This document shows, piece by piece, positions 41,868-51,437 of a DNA stretch of 64,000 bases. The stretch covers positions 868,001 to 932,000 of the forward strand of contig NC_009922.1 of NCBI RefSeq assembly GCF_000018325.1. Reading direction: 5' to 3'. The stretch is from Alkaliphilus oremlandii OhILAs. GTDB lineage: Bacteria; Bacillota; Clostridia; Peptostreptococcales; Natronincolaceae. Positions within the stretch are counted from its first letter, which is position 1. Every line of letters begins with the position of its first letter. The position numbers and the translations under genes were made by a program. A model generated the notes under the pieces. It was not told where the DNA came from, did not search any database, and saw only the letters and a list, made by a program, of their open reading frames with translations.

Positions 41868-43493
41868 ATGGATAATAGAATGGACTTTGCACCTTGTGGT
41901 TATATAAAATTAACGCCTCAGGGTATTATCAAAGAAGTGAACTATACGTTTTTAGCAATGACGGGTTACGGCCATGAAGATTTATTGGAAATGCATTTTG
42001 AGTCATTTTTGTCCCTTGCCAGCAAGATTATATTTCATTCCTTATTTTTTCCGCAAGTTTGTCTAAAGGGCGGAATCGATGAACTATACCTAACGATTAA
42101 AAATAAAAACAAGGAAGAAATGTCTGTGCTTTTAATTGGGAACATGGGTGAAAATAACAAAGGTGAAACCGTGGATTGCGTTATTGTAAGGGCTGATAAG
42201 CGTGACGATTATGAGGAAGAGCTGCAAGATATTAAGGAAAGATTAGAAGAAGCATATATTACTGAAAATAAACTTAGAAAGCTATTCGAAACAACACTAT
42301 TCTCAATTAATGAAGGATTAATCGTAACGGACAACGAGGGTGCTATTACGATTATCAATGATTTAGCTGAAGCATATACTGGTTGGTCTAAAAAACTGGC
42401 ACTAGGCAAAAAAATTGATCAGGTGTTAAATTGTATCAGTAGTACCAGTAAGGAAAAAAGATCCGATATTGTTCCGGAGCTTCTTAAAAGCGGTAAGAAA
42501 AAAGAAACCTTCGATCAGCTAATTTTAATTTCAAAAGATGGCACTGAGAAATATATTTCTGGAACAGTGGGCGCCATAGTGTCTATGGATGGTAAGACTT
42601 CAGGTGTTGTTTTTTCATTTAGAGATATCACTAAAGAATATCTTCAAGAGAAGGAAATTGATAGTTTTTTAAATATCAATATGGAAATGCTTTGCGTTAT
42701 CGACCAAAATGGAAATTTTCACAAGATTAATAAAAAGTTTGAAAAGATTTTAGGGTATACTTCAGACGATATTATAGGGAAAAATTTTCTATCATTTGTT
42801 CATCCGGAAGATATTCTAGCAACTTCTGAGGAAATTCGAAATTCTTGCAATAGTGAGGAGATATCCGTTTTCACAAATCGCTATCAATGCAAAGATGGAG
42901 CCTACAAATGTATTGAATGGTACAGACAGTTCGTGGCTGGAAGATATACCTACTCTTCTGCAAGAGATGTAACGGAAAAAATGGAAAAAGAGGCTCAACT
43001 TTTAAACATTGCCGTTAGAGATGAACTCACAGGCCTCTATAATCGACATTTTCTAGTATCCTATTTAAAAAATGAAATAGAAAAGGCTGAAGCGGAAGAT
43101 CAACCGATGACAATGGCAATTTTAGATTTGGATCAATTCAAACTTGTCAATGACACTTGGGGTCACCCCGTTGGTGATGAACAGTTGAAGCATACTGCAA
43201 AAACTATATTAAGGGTTATACGAAGTACAGATCTTTTAGTGCGCTATGGTGGAGAAGAACTGGTTATTATTATGGAAAAGACAAATATCGATGACGCAAA
43301 AATCGTTCTTGAAAAGATACGAATGGCTATTGAAAACAATCAATATCCTATTACAGGACGACAAACAGTTAGCATTGGTGCTGCAGAACGGGCTAAGTCA
43401 GAGCTCTTCGTAGATTGGTATAAGCGAGCAGACCAGGCTTTATACCATGCAAAAAATAGGGGTCGTAACCGTGTGATATGCAGTAACCAGTGA
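41868..43493 (+). CDS. PAS-domain diguanylate cyclase
   Basis: The 541-residue protein has three PAS domains (about 1-100; 140-255; 265-365) joined by a coiled-coil-like segment (EEELQDIKERLEEAYITENKLRKLFE), then a GGDEF domain with the active-site motif RYGGEEL near residue 460 and NDTWGHPVGD just before. GGEEF-type loops are catalytic, so it should make cyclic di-GMP. There is no EAL domain and no membrane segment. The first PAS could bind the product of the RsbQ-like enzyme encoded immediately upstream. Confidence 0.9.
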   Translation: MDNRMDFAPCGYIKLTPQGIIKEVNYTFLAMTGYGHEDLLEMHFESFLSLASKIIFHSLFFPQVCLKGGIDELYLTIKNKNKEEMSVLLIGNMGENNKGETVDCVIVRADKRDDYEEELQDIKERLEEAYITENKLRKLFETTLFSINEGLIVTDNEGAITIINDLAEAYTGWSKKLALGKKIDQVLNCISSTSKEKRSDIVPELLKSGKKKETFDQLILISKDGTEKYISGTVGAIVSMDGKTSGVVFSFRDITKEYLQEKEIDSFLNINMEMLCVIDQNGNFHKINKKFEKILGYTSDDIIGKNFLSFVHPEDILATSEEIRNSCNSEEISVFTNRYQCKDGAYKCIEWYRQFVAGRYTYSSARDVTEKMEKEAQLLNIAVRDELTGLYNRHFLVSYLKNEIEKAEAEDQPMTMAILDLDQFKLVNDTWGHPVGDEQLKHTAKTILRVIRSTDLLVRYGGEELVIIMEKTNIDDAKIVLEKIRMAIENNQYPITGRQTVSIGAAERAKSELFVDWYKRADQALYHAKNRGRNRVICSNQ

Positions 43494-43534
43494 ACCGTAC
43501 GGATAAATTTAATTGTAAAGTAAATAAAAATTCT

Positions 43535-43572
43535 AAAATTGCGTAGATCTCTTCCTACGCAATTTTATTTTT
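43535..43572 (+). terminator. Terminator after the diguanylate cyclase gene
   Basis: AAAATTGCGTAG (43535-43546) pairs with CTACGCAATTTT (43554-43565), followed by ATTTTTT. The stretch 43573-43799 holds only a small dyad (TTAAGAA 43723-43729 with TTCTTAA 43740-43746) and no gene. Confidence 0.88.
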
Positions 43573-43799
43573 TGTACAAAAATTAAGGTTTTTTTCAAAA
43601 AATGGAAATATGGAACTAAAATAACCGTATCTGCGTCTAATTAGATAAGTCAGGAAAAAAGGATGCAATAATTTAAGGAATAAGAGCAATAATTAAAGAA
43701 AGGAGTGTGTCTATAAAGTATTTTAAGAATGGGATTCAGTTCTTAAGAATATGTGCCTGATAAAAAATATATTAATTTAGTATAAATGGAGGAATTATA

Positions 43800-44342
43800 A
43801 TGAAAAAGAAAATAATATCAATATGTATGTTAGTAGCAGTACTGATGGCATCTTTTGTGGGCTGCACCAAGACCGATGGTACCGGCGGCAGCAAGGATAA
43901 GCCAGCTTTAGAAGGCGATTTATCTGCAATCATAGAAAAAATCTATGAAAAAGAAAGTGTGGATTTACGTGTAGAAAATAAGGAAATTGACTTAAATGAC
44001 GAGAATAGCCCTAAATATTACATGGGCCTTGAGGATGCTTCTAAAATAAAAGAAGCGGCAGTATCGGAAGCTATGATTGGCTCTCAGGCGTATTCTCTTG
44101 TACTTGCTCGTGTCAAAAATGCAACTGATGCAGAAGCGGTCGCAAAAAGCATGTTAGAAGGTATAGATCAGCGTAAGTGGATCTGTGTTGAAGCTGATGA
44201 TCTTCAAATCGTTACCTACAACGATGTTGTATTACTTGTAATGGTTGAATCAGCTATGGAGGATGTTGTAACTTCTCAAAAACTTGTGGATGCTTTTAGA
44301 GAAATTGTGGGAGCGGACTTTGATCTTAAATTATCTAAATAA
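43800..44342 (+). CDS. DUF4358-domain lipoprotein
   Basis: The 180-residue protein has a lipoprotein signal (KKKIISICMLVAVLMASFVGC; Cys 22 in the lipobox) and a DUF4358-like domain with YYMGLEDASKIKEAAVSEAMIGSQAYSLVLARVK and the end block VVTSQKLVDAFREIVG. DUF4358 proteins commonly accompany MBOAT/AlgX-like cell-surface O-acetylation genes, exactly as here. It probably lies on the outer face of the membrane. ATG 43800 follows GGAGG; the MBOAT gene follows after 71 bases. Confidence 0.82.
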   Translation: MKKKIISICMLVAVLMASFVGCTKTDGTGGSKDKPALEGDLSAIIEKIYEKESVDLRVENKEIDLNDENSPKYYMGLEDASKIKEAAVSEAMIGSQAYSLVLARVKNATDAEAVAKSMLEGIDQRKWICVEADDLQIVTYNDVVLLVMVESAMEDVVTSQKLVDAFREIVGADFDLKLSK

Positions 44343-44413
44343 TGGATGGAAGATCAGCACAGAAAAAAATAGGGAATCATAAAGAAAATAGCGGGTGACC
44401 ACGGGGTGAGAGG

Positions 44414-45817
44414 ATGGTATTTTCAAGTATAACATTTTTATATTATTTTTTACCAATCGTGATTGTGATCTATTCCATCAGTCCAAGAAGGTATAAAAAC
44501 GGCATATTGCTGGTTGCTTCTCTTATTTTCTATGGATGGGGAGAACCAAAGTATATCTTGTTTATGGGAATTTCTATACTGGTGAATTATATTTTAGGTT
44601 TATTGATAGAGAAATACTCAGATTCTTTGTGGGGGAAAATATACCTCATCACTTCTGTAGTATTTTCTCTAGGAATGCTTGGCTATTTTAAATATGCAGA
44701 CTTTTTTATTGAAAATATCAATGCTGCTACAGGTCTGAGAATTCCGTTGTTAAAAGTGACACTACCTATTGGGATCAGCTTTTATACCTTTCAAATATTA
44801 AGCTATACCATTGATGTGTATTTAAAAAACACGAAGGCACAGAAGAGTTTTGTAGCATTGGCCACTTATGTGGCTTTTTTTCCACAGCTAATTGCTGGTC
44901 CCATTGTAAGATACGTTGACATCGTCCAAGCCCTTGAACATAGGGAGCACAGTATGGCATATATTCGAGGGGGGATTCGAAGGTTTTTACTGGGTATTTC
45001 TAAGAAAGTTCTTATTGCCAATACATTGGGAGCGTTATGTAGCATTTTTATCAATTCTCCAGAAAGAAATATATTGTTCTACTGGCTCTATGCAGTGGCT
45101 TTTACCCTACAGATCTACTTCGACTTTTCTGGATACAGTGATATGGCAATTGGTCTGGGTAAACTTTTTGGTTTTGACTTTCTAGAGAATTTTGATTATC
45201 CTTTCATATCGAAAAGCATCACTGAATTTTGGCGTAGATGGCATATGTCCTTAGGAACTTGGTTTAGAGATTATCTATATATTCCTTTGGGTGGCAACCG
45301 TGTCGGAAAGCTACGATGGCTATTCAATATCCTTTTTGTATGGTTAATGACAGGGCTATGGCATGGGGCGGCGTGGAATTTTGTTATTTGGGGCGTATTG
45401 TTTGCCATATTATTAATGGTAGAAAAACTATGGCTCGGTAATATTCTAGAAAAAATACCGAATTTCTTTTCTCATATATACGTGATGCTACTTGTAATCA
45501 TCAGCTTCGTTATATTTGATGCGCCTGCTTTGAGTGTAGCAGTGGAACGAATTCGCTCTATGTTGGGGATGAACGGTCTACCTCTTGCTGGTATACAGTC
45601 CTTCTATTACCTCAAAAGCTATGGCATGGTATTGGCTGTGGCCATGGTAGGAAGCACAGATTTGCCTAAAAGAATTGTAAATCGCATGGGTAAATCAACT
45701 GCAGGGCAAATGGTACTGAGCATAGGAGAGCCGATTTTGTATATAGGGTTACTCCTATTGACAACAGCATATCTGATCGATGCTTCGTTTAATCCATTTC
45801 TATATTTCAGGTTCTAA
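44414..45817 (+). CDS. MBOAT-family O-acyltransferase (AlgI/DltB-like)
   Basis: The 467-residue multi-pass protein has the AlgI pattern: MVFSSITFLYYFLPIVIVIY start, PLGGNRVGKLRWLFNILFVWLMTGLWHGAAWNFVIWG with the catalytic histidine of MTGLWHGA (near 320), and FWRRWHMSLGTWFRDYLYIP. It transfers acetyl groups across the membrane to a cell-surface polymer. The next gene starts overlapping its end, encoding the DHHW partner. Strong GGGGTGAGAGG site before the ATG. Confidence 0.9.
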   Translation: MVFSSITFLYYFLPIVIVIYSISPRRYKNGILLVASLIFYGWGEPKYILFMGISILVNYILGLLIEKYSDSLWGKIYLITSVVFSLGMLGYFKYADFFIENINAATGLRIPLLKVTLPIGISFYTFQILSYTIDVYLKNTKAQKSFVALATYVAFFPQLIAGPIVRYVDIVQALEHREHSMAYIRGGIRRFLLGISKKVLIANTLGALCSIFINSPERNILFYWLYAVAFTLQIYFDFSGYSDMAIGLGKLFGFDFLENFDYPFISKSITEFWRRWHMSLGTWFRDYLYIPLGGNRVGKLRWLFNILFVWLMTGLWHGAAWNFVIWGVLFAILLMVEKLWLGNILEKIPNFFSHIYVMLLVIISFVIFDAPALSVAVERIRSMLGMNGLPLAGIQSFYYLKSYGMVLAVAMVGSTDLPKRIVNRMGKSTAGQMVLSIGEPILYIGLLLLTTAYLIDASFNPFLYFRF

Positions 45818-45830
45818 GGAGGGCGTATGT

Positions 45831-46934
45831 ATGAAGGAGAAATTAATGAATCGGGTTGTAGTTATTTCAGTGGGATTAATTTGGTTCGCATTCGTACTCC
45901 TTTCTTGGATGACGCCAGCTAGTAAAATGTCCATCAATGAAAGACGAAAATTGACTCAATTCCCTAAGTTGACTGTCAGAAGTTTGATTACAGCAGATTT
46001 TATGGAGGATTTCGAAAAATATGCGAAGGACCAATTTCCAAACCGCTTTTTATTTCGCAAAATCAAAGCCTATACCAGATTTTATCTATTCAGACAGATG
46101 GATAACAACGATATCTATATGAAGGATGGTTATGCTGTAAAGCTGGAATATCCATTGAATGAAGCCTCTGTTCAACAGGCAGGAGATAAATTTCAATATC
46201 TTTATGAAAAATATATGAAGGAGCACGATATCAAAGCTTATCTGACCATTATTCCAGATAAGGGATATTTTTTATCGGAGGCAAATGGATATCCTTCCAT
46301 GGACTACAATAAGCTTTTTAAAATAATGGAGGAGCGTACAGACTTTGCAGAGCATATCTCTATCGCAGAGATTCTTGAAATCGACGACTATTACAAAACA
46401 GATACTCATTGGAAACAGGAAAATTTGGAGAAGGTAGCGGATAGAATCGGGAATGCATTGGGAATTGAAAGGAACGAAGAAGCATACAAAATAGTGGAAG
46501 TAGAATCACCTTTCTATGGTGTTTATTATGGGCATTCCGCTCTGCCTATGAAACCGGATAAGTTGAGGTACCTTACAAATTCTGCCATTAAGGGCAGTAC
46601 CGTATATAATGAAGAGACTAAAAAAACTACTTCGGTATACGATCTAGAGAAAATTCAAGGAAATGATCCTTACGATGTGTATTTATCTGGAGCAGCAGCA
46701 CTTTTGAACATCGATAATCCCAAGGCAACAACAAATAAAGAATTGATCATATTCAGGGACTCCTTCGGAAGCAGTATTGCGCCACTTTTATTGGAGGGAT
46801 ATTCCAAGGTAACCTTGATTGATATTCGTTACATTGCAAGTGACTTAATCGGTGATTACGTAACATTTAAGGATCAGGACGTGCTCTTTATCTACAACAC
46901 TGCCATCTTAAACTCTAGTTCCATGTTAAAATAA
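45831..46934 (+). CDS. DHHW-family (AlgX/AlgJ-like) SGNH hydrolase-fold protein
   Basis: The 367-residue protein has an N-terminal membrane anchor (NRVVVISVGLIWFAFVLLSW) and an SGNH-like domain with the DHHW-type motif KTDTHWKQE near residue 182 and the IFRDSFGSSIAPLL segment near 305 carrying the serine. AlgX/AlgJ-type partners complete polymer O-acetylation by MBOAT acyltransferases. ATG 45831 follows AAGGAGGG. It closes the DUF4358-MBOAT-DHHW cluster and is followed by a strong terminator. Confidence 0.87.
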   Translation: MKEKLMNRVVVISVGLIWFAFVLLSWMTPASKMSINERRKLTQFPKLTVRSLITADFMEDFEKYAKDQFPNRFLFRKIKAYTRFYLFRQMDNNDIYMKDGYAVKLEYPLNEASVQQAGDKFQYLYEKYMKEHDIKAYLTIIPDKGYFLSEANGYPSMDYNKLFKIMEERTDFAEHISIAEILEIDDYYKTDTHWKQENLEKVADRIGNALGIERNEEAYKIVEVESPFYGVYYGHSALPMKPDKLRYLTNSAIKGSTVYNEETKKTTSVYDLEKIQGNDPYDVYLSGAAALLNIDNPKATTNKELIIFRDSFGSSIAPLLLEGYSKVTLIDIRYIASDLIGDYVTFKDQDVLFIYNTAILNSSSMLK

Positions 46935-46944
46935 TAAAACTTAT

Positions 46945-46988
46945 AAAAAGGCAGATCCCTTGGTTTTTATCAATGGATCTGCCTTTTT
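46945..46988. terminator. Bidirectional terminator after the DHHW gene
   Basis: AAAAAGGCAGATCC (46945-46958) and GGATCTGCCTTTTT (46975-46988) form a perfect 14-bp stem; the convergent EamA gene ends inside it. Confidence 0.92.
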
Positions 46989-47400
46989 ATGCGATCAGTA
47001 CAATACCTAAGATCACCAGCATCGCACCAATGATTTTAGTAATGGTAATTTGCTCACCCAGCAAGTATGCTGCAGTAATTAAAGTGACTACTGGAGATGC
47101 GGACATAACCATCGTAACAAGAGAGACGTTGCCTTTTTTTATGGCAGCATAGTAGGCAATATCTCCAACTAAAGTTGAAAAAATGGCTTCCAGCCCTATG
47201 AATAATAACCCATAAATCGTAATATCTTTAAATTTTATAATGGGATGACCTGAGCTGGTATAGAGTGCAATGATTCCTGAGGTAATAAAGCTTCTCAACA
47301 CTAAACCTGTAAAGGGATCGATATTTTTCAAACCTATTTTTGCAAAAACAGGAGCAATTCCCCAGCAAACCATACCGATCAGTGATAATAAGATGACCAT
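46987..47400 (-). CDS. EamA/DMT-family transporter, single-repeat form
   Basis: The 137-residue protein has four membrane helices (VILLSLIGMVCWGIAPVFAKIGL; GLEAIFSTLVGDIAYYAAI; SLVTMVMSASPVVTLITAAYLL; IIGAMLVILGIVLI), which is one EamA repeat rather than two. Single-repeat proteins usually work as dimers, like small multidrug-resistance transporters. Substrate unknown. The gene lies on the minus strand between convergent and divergent neighbours. Confidence 0.82.
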   Translation of the reverse strand: MVILLSLIGMVCWGIAPVFAKIGLKNIDPFTGLVLRSFITSGIIALYTSSGHPIIKFKDITIYGLLFIGLEAIFSTLVGDIAYYAAIKKGNVSLVTMVMSASPVVTLITAAYLLGEQITITKIIGAMLVILGIVLIA

Positions 47401-47586
47401 TCATTTACTCCTCCTGTATGTAAAACTCTGATGCTAGCCTTACGAGCTTTTTATTAATTTATGCGAAGAAAAAATCTTTTATCACCAAACAAAAGACTTG
47501 AAGAATACTTTGTTGAAATTTCCTTCCTAAATTAACCTGAATATTGAAGGTTCATATGATCCAAAATATCGTAAGGAGGTGTTTTT

Positions 47587-48537
47587 GTGAGAAGATTATA
47601 TATCTTTTTTTTAATGCTCGTTATCAGTATTACTTCTGTTTCTTGCAGTTCTGAGAAACCGCTAGAAAAGGAACCTGAAGAAAATGAAAATAAAGCATCC
47701 CAATATACAGCTCGATATACGCCCATAAAACCCAATACTGAAAATGAGCCTGCTAAGAATGGCGGACTCAATGCCAAAACAAATTCTGGACCCATCTCTG
47801 TCCTGCCTTGGGAAGATGATATAGATTTCCAAGAGTCATTGGTCAAAAACAACACACCAATCTTAATGGGGGCATTTCGTACCATTCTATTAGATCCATT
47901 GCCTGGTGAGGAGTACAATGTTCATCTTGCAGCTCGAACACTTTCAGGAACAGTTATTCAGCCGGGAGAAACTTTTTCTCAAAACCAGAGGATTGGACCA
48001 TATACCAAGGCGAGAGGATATCAAGAAGGTCCTACCTATATAGGTGGAAAAGTGACGACAACAGAAGGGGGCGGCGTATGTAAAATTGCTTCAACCTTGT
48101 ACAATGTAGCAATATTAAGTGATTTGCAGATTGTAGAGAGACATAATCATGGCATGCCCGTGCCATACGTTCCCTATGGACAGGATGCTACTGTAGCTTA
48201 TGGAGCTAAAGATATTCGTTTTAAAAATAATACGGATTCACCTATATTGATATGGTCCGTGGGAATTGACAATACGCTTTATATTGGTTTCTATGGCAGT
48301 AAAAAATCGCCTAAAGTGGAATGGCACCACGAGACACTTTATATCACGGAAGCACCAAAAATTTATAATACGAACCCAGAGCTACCGCAGGGAACTGAAA
48401 AAATGGTTGTAGAGGGAATGGATGGTGGTGCTGTGGAATCTTGGGTTACCATACTCAGAGAAGATGGAACCCAGGAGAAAAAACAACTTGGAAAAAGCAT
48501 TTATAAACCGATGCCCTATGTCTATGAAAAAAATTAA
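47587..48537 (+). CDS. VanW-family lipoprotein
   Basis: The 316-residue protein has a lipoprotein signal (RRLYIFFLMLVISITSVSC, Cys near 20) and the VanW domain: NVHLAARTLSGTVIQPGETFSQNQRIGPYTKARGYQEG, GGGVCKIASTLYNVAILS and ERHNHGMPVPYVP. VanW proteins occur in vancomycin-resistance clusters and more widely in clostridial surface proteins; biochemical activity is not established. GTG 47587 follows GGAGG. No vancomycin-resistance genes are nearby, so a cell-envelope role is more likely. Confidence 0.88.
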   Translation: MRRLYIFFLMLVISITSVSCSSEKPLEKEPEENENKASQYTARYTPIKPNTENEPAKNGGLNAKTNSGPISVLPWEDDIDFQESLVKNNTPILMGAFRTILLDPLPGEEYNVHLAARTLSGTVIQPGETFSQNQRIGPYTKARGYQEGPTYIGGKVTTTEGGGVCKIASTLYNVAILSDLQIVERHNHGMPVPYVPYGQDATVAYGAKDIRFKNNTDSPILIWSVGIDNTLYIGFYGSKKSPKVEWHHETLYITEAPKIYNTNPELPQGTEKMVVEGMDGGAVESWVTILREDGTQEKKQLGKSIYKPMPYVYEKN

Positions 48538-48557
48538 TCAAAGCAACATATTTTAAT

Positions 48558-48597
48558 CCCTTACATAATAACAATAACTATAAAGATTATGTAAGGG
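48558..48597 (+). promoter_or_regulatory. Hairpin overlapping the MFS gene ribosome binding site
   Basis: CCCTTACATAAT (48558-48569) pairs perfectly with ATTATGTAAGGG (48586-48597). The 3' arm contains the AAGGGG (48593-48598) that serves ATG 48607. No T tract follows, so translational masking of the site is more likely than termination, though a weak terminator for the upstream gene is possible. Confidence 0.5.
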
Positions 48598-48606
48598 GCT
48601 ATGTTT

Positions 48607-49851
48607 ATGATTCGTACCTCAAGGAGTACACAAAAATTGAATAAAAATTATTCATTTCTTATATTTTCTATAAGTCAAGGCATCTCAAATCTTGGAGGTG
48701 CCTTTCATTTTATTGCGGTAACAGCGCTCCTCGTCAATATTTCTGGCAATGGATTATGGGCAGGATTTTCCATGGTGCTAACGCCAATTTGCAGTCTGTT
48801 GTTATCTCCTTTTGCAGGGACCTTAGGAGATCGATTGAATGAAAAATACGTTTTAATCGTGTTAGATGTATGGAAGTCTTTGGTTGGAATTTTATTTATC
48901 TTCAGCAATGAAATTTGGTCTATTTATTGCTTAAAGCTACTGATCTCTGCCATAGAAATTCTATACAATCCTTCTAAGAAAAAGCTGATTTCCAGTATAT
49001 TGAAAAGTGACGAACTGATGGCTGGAAATTCTATCGTAAGTGGGATCTCTGGTATTACCTATGTCATCGGCCCTGTATTAGCGGGATTAATTATTCGATT
49101 CTTTGGTATCCATACCATTTTCTATATCCATAGCAGTGCTTCTCTTCTATCTGCATTCCTTCTTTTTTTGGTAGAGACCAGAGAAAGCTCTCTTCTTTTA
49201 CAACGGAAAGAAAAAAAAGCGGGGCTAAAATTTCATGGTGGCATTGCTACTGGTTTTACTTATTTTAAAAATCAGCCTGAAATTAAATTTTGGATTTTTA
49301 CAGGTACCGTACTAGCACTAGGAACCATATCGGTCAATATGACCTTTTACAGCTTTGCCTTTGACTTTTTAAAAGTATCCAATGAGTTGTGGGCCATCAT
49401 GATCTCTCTATTTTATGGCGCCAGATTTATTGCCATGGGGTTATCTCTCGGATTGCATGGACGAATCCGAAAAAGACCGATGGCTTATGTGTTCATTTGT
49501 TTTTTTACTGTTGCCACCTGTTGGTTTTTTTATGGAAATATAAAAACCGTAATTTTAATTATGGTATTGCAGCTTTTAGAGGGGACCGCCCTCAGTCTTT
49601 TTGAAATACTTCTCAATGCACAGCTTCAGACAATTTCACAAAAAGATTATGTGGCTAGAATCTTCAGCATCAACGATATAATTAGCAATGTGGGTCAATT
49701 GTTTGGTGTATTATGCACTTATGTTTTTATCCATATTTTTTCGTTGCAGCGTATCTTTATGCTGAATGCTATACTGCTCTTTGTCTGCATCCTATATTTA
49801 TTTGCGATGGGCAAAGGGCGGCGAAAAACGCACCAATTCTCGATCCATTGA
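48607..49851 (+). CDS. MFS transporter (putative efflux)
   Basis: The 414-residue protein has about twelve membrane segments and a MFS-3 layout (SQGISNLGGAFHFIAVTALLV, GTLGDRLNEKYVLIVLDVW near residue 75 as the loop 2-3 motif). It resembles macrolide or tetracycline-type exporters, but the substrate is unknown. ATG 48607 is used because AAGGGG is eight bases before it; ATG 48601 is too close. A hairpin covers the site. Confidence 0.85.
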   Translation: MIRTSRSTQKLNKNYSFLIFSISQGISNLGGAFHFIAVTALLVNISGNGLWAGFSMVLTPICSLLLSPFAGTLGDRLNEKYVLIVLDVWKSLVGILFIFSNEIWSIYCLKLLISAIEILYNPSKKKLISSILKSDELMAGNSIVSGISGITYVIGPVLAGLIIRFFGIHTIFYIHSSASLLSAFLLFLVETRESSLLLQRKEKKAGLKFHGGIATGFTYFKNQPEIKFWIFTGTVLALGTISVNMTFYSFAFDFLKVSNELWAIMISLFYGARFIAMGLSLGLHGRIRKRPMAYVFICFFTVATCWFFYGNIKTVILIMVLQLLEGTALSLFEILLNAQLQTISQKDYVARIFSINDIISNVGQLFGVLCTYVFIHIFSLQRIFMLNAILLFVCILYLFAMGKGRRKTHQFSIH

Positions 49852-49903
49852 ATACTATATAGGGATGAGCATTTTATATGAAAAGTAAAAGGAGATGGAT
49901 CGC

Positions 49904-51370
49904 TTGAAATTAAATCAAAATAGAACACCTTTATTTGACGCATTAAAAGAGTATATCAATACTCAACCTACTCCTTTTCACGTACCGGGACACAAACAGG
50001 GGCGTGGTATCTTAGAGTTCAGAGATTACATTGGAGAAATGGCATTGAAGATGGACGTTAACGGAATGAGTGACTTAGACTATTTTAATAACCCCACAGG
50101 CGTTATTTTAGAATCAGAAAAGCTTTATGCGGATGCTTTTGGATCGGAGGAAGCATTTTTTCTAGTCAATGGAACCAGTTCAGGGGTTCAAGCGATGATA
50201 TTAAGCACTTGCCAGCCGGGGGACGAAATCATCATTCCACGAAATGCCCATCGTTCAACGCTATCGGGCTTGATTTTAAGCGGTGCAAAGCCCATCTATG
50301 TTCAGCCGGAGATCAACCAAGCGTTAGGCATCGCAATGGGTGTTACGACGAAAAGTATATTAAAAGCCATAGAAGAACATCCCCATGCGAAAGCTGTCTT
50401 TATCATCAATCCTACATATTACGGATATACATCGGATCTAAGAAAAATTGTTGAATTGGCCCACCGAAATCACATGGCTGTATTGGTGGATGAGGCCCAC
50501 GGTCCTCATATGTATTTTCATGGACAGTTTCCTTTGACAGCAATGGCCGCCGGGGCTGATATGAGTGCTGCCAGCATCCACAAAACAGGGGGCTCTTTAA
50601 CGCAAAGTTCCATCCTTTTATTGAATGGTCCGAGAATACCGAAAGATAGAGTACGAAAAGTACTAGATTTAATGAATACATCCAGTGCTTCCTATCTCTT
50701 GATGTGCTCCCTAGACGTAGCGCGGAAGCAACTTGCACTAAATGGAGAGAAAATGCTCTCCCATACCTTAGAGATTTCTAACTGGGCTCGAGAGGAAATC
50801 AATAAAATCAATCACGTCTATGCTTTCGGAGAAGATCTTGTTGGAGCTCCTGGTTGCTTTGACTTTGACCACACAAAGCTGGGCATTCATGTAATGAATC
50901 TAGGGTATACCGGCTTTGAAATAGAAGATATATTAAGAAAACAATATAATATTCAAGTGGAGCTTGCAGATGTGTACAATATTCTCAATATTATCAGTTT
51001 AGGAGATCGAAAAGAGGATTTAGAGCGATTAATATCTGCGCTTAAAGATATTTCTTTTAAAAACACTAAAAGGTCTTTTGAAAATCCCATTCCTGTTCCC
51101 AGTTTTACAGAATCCAAGGTGTATCCAAGAGAAGCATTCTATAGCCCTAGGAAGTCCGTTAAAATAGAGGCATCCATTGGGATGATTTCAGGAGAAACCA
51201 TTATGGCCTATCCTCCAGGGATTCCAATCCTATGTATGGGAGAGGTAATAACAAAAGAAATTATAGCATATTTAAAGGAGTTAAGGAGCCAGAAATGCCA
51301 TATACAGGGAAACACGGATATGACATTAGAATATATTCACATATTGGAACCGTCGTCGTATCCTCTATAA
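49904..51370 (+). CDS. Orn/Lys/Arg decarboxylase family protein (YaaO/SpeA-like)
   Basis: The 488-residue protein is a fold-type I PLP enzyme of the short lysine/ornithine/arginine decarboxylase class: PFHVPGHKQGRGI, LVNGTSSGVQAMIL, VLVDEAHGPHMYFH and the PLP lysine in SIHKTGGSLTQSS. It makes a polyamine precursor such as cadaverine, putrescine or agmatine. The start is uncertain: ATG 49895 overlaps AAAGGAGA, and TTG 49904 is better spaced, so 49904 is used. The reading continues without frameshift to TAA 51370. Confidence 0.86.
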   Translation: MKLNQNRTPLFDALKEYINTQPTPFHVPGHKQGRGILEFRDYIGEMALKMDVNGMSDLDYFNNPTGVILESEKLYADAFGSEEAFFLVNGTSSGVQAMILSTCQPGDEIIIPRNAHRSTLSGLILSGAKPIYVQPEINQALGIAMGVTTKSILKAIEEHPHAKAVFIINPTYYGYTSDLRKIVELAHRNHMAVLVDEAHGPHMYFHGQFPLTAMAAGADMSAASIHKTGGSLTQSSILLLNGPRIPKDRVRKVLDLMNTSSASYLLMCSLDVARKQLALNGEKMLSHTLEISNWAREEINKINHVYAFGEDLVGAPGCFDFDHTKLGIHVMNLGYTGFEIEDILRKQYNIQVELADVYNILNIISLGDRKEDLERLISALKDISFKNTKRSFENPIPVPSFTESKVYPREAFYSPRKSVKIEASIGMISGETIMAYPPGIPILCMGEVITKEIIAYLKELRSQKCHIQGNTDMTLEYIHILEPSSYPL

Positions 51371-51437
51371 AGCAATCTAGAAATAGGGAGGCTGTATCAA
51401 GGCATATTCAATTTCTATAGGAAGTGAATAGAAGGAA

